This document shows positions 5,214-5,382 of a DNA stretch of 5,382 nucleotides, one piece after another. The notes below the pieces were generated by a model. The model was not told the origin of the DNA, did not search any database, and was given only the letters and a program-made list of their open reading frames with translations. This DNA comes from Clostridia bacterium. Lineage in GTDB: Bacteria > Bacillota > Clostridia > Oscillospirales > Acutalibacteraceae. The stretch spans positions 1-5,382 of the forward strand of contig JAFRZS010000053.1 of NCBI GenBank assembly GCA_017442445.1, read 5' to 3'. Position numbers and translations under genes: made by a program. The first letter of the stretch is position 1, and each line of letters begins with the position of its first letter.

Positions 5214-5327
5214 ATGAAAGTCAGACCTTCTGTCAAAAAGATTTGCGAAAAGTGCAAAGTTATTAAACGCAAGGGAAGAGTAATGGTTATCTGTGAAAAT
5301 CCCAAGCACAAGCAGCGTCAGGGCTAA
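5214..5327 (+). CDS. rpmJ: 50S ribosomal protein L36 (zinc-ribbon, C+ form)
   Basis: L36 is the smallest 50S protein and joins late, bridging 23S rRNA helices near the peptidyl transferase side. The 37 residues read MKVRPSVKKICEKCKVIKR and then GRVMVICENPKHKQRQG. The zinc ligands Cys11, Cys14, Cys27 and His32 are all present, so this is the zinc-containing C+ paralogue rather than the zinc-free C- form that some bacteria induce under zinc limitation. The length is exactly that of the family. AAGGAGGT at 5200-5207, 6 bases before ATG 5214, fixes the start. It lies in the usual place between infA and rpsM. No zinc-responsive operator is visible nearby. Confidence 0.98.
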   Translation: MKVRPSVKKICEKCKVIKRKGRVMVICENPKHKQRQG

Positions 5328-5347
5328 TCCCGACGCAAACCATTAAT

Positions 5348-5354
5348 GGAGGTG
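5348..5354 (+). promoter_or_regulatory. rpsM ribosome binding site
   Basis: GGAGGTG lies 10 bases before ATG 5365, in the longest non-coding gap of the window (37 bases). Its first two bases are also the last two of a 10-base palindrome, CCATTAATGG, at 5340-5349. Confidence 0.8.
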
Positions 5355-5364
5355 CAACTGACAA

Positions 5365-5382
5365 ATGGCGCGTATTTCAGGT
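5365..5382 (+). CDS. rpsM: 30S ribosomal protein S13, first six codons (cut by window end)
   Basis: Only MARISG is visible. This fits the S13 N-terminus (M-A-R-I-A/S-G), and rpsM is the gene expected after rpmJ, opening the alpha-operon part of the cluster. S13 lies in the 30S head and contacts the P-site tRNA and the L5 bridge. A ribosome binding site precedes the ATG. The call rests on six residues plus gene order, so it is strong by context but not by length. Confidence 0.88.

Overview
This window is the distal two-thirds of a bacterial spc (S10-spc-alpha) ribosomal protein cluster, all on the + strand. It begins inside rplF (L6) and ends six codons into rpsM (S13). The order is rplF(partial)-rplR-rpsE-rpmD-rplO-secY-adk-map-KOW protein gene-infA-rpmJ-rpsM(partial). 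Every gene is intact apart from the two cut by the window edges. I see no frameshift, insertion element, RNA gene, CRISPR array or foreign block.

The source is most likely a Firmicute of the class Clostridia, probably near Ruminococcaceae/Oscillospiraceae (inference). Supporting signs are the adk-map pair inside the operon, a small KOW-domain gene between map and infA as in Bacillus, an adenylate kinase with a four-cysteine zinc LID typical of Gram-positives, strong AAGGAGG-type ribosome binding sites before almost every gene, moderate GC, and TTG starts on rpsE and secY. The finer placement rests on protein flavour only and needs a database search.

Layout: positions 1-1954 encode the 50S and 30S proteins L6, L18, S5, L30 and L15. 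Positions 1956-3284 encode the SecY translocon channel. Positions 3306-4689 encode adenylate kinase and type I methionine aminopeptidase. Positions 4703-5180 encode a short KOW RNA-binding protein and initiation factor IF-1. Positions 5214-5382 encode zinc-ribbon L36 and the start of S13. The genes jointly supply ribosome parts, the membrane exit channel for nascent proteins, nucleotide balance, N-terminal Met removal and translation initiation.

The window is almost wall-to-wall coding. The largest gap is 37 bases (before rpsM), and no rho-independent terminator or convincing internal promoter is visible, so it reads as one continuous transcript segment. Several junctions are tight: rplR/rpsE, rplO/secY (1 base) and adk/map (1 base). 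At two junctions the ribosome binding site is built on the preceding stop codon.

I found no undescribed biological system. The points worth a second look are start-codon choices (rpsE and rplO), the KOW protein, small lineage-type changes in L15, Adk, S5 and IF-1, and a few short hairpins inside coding sequence.
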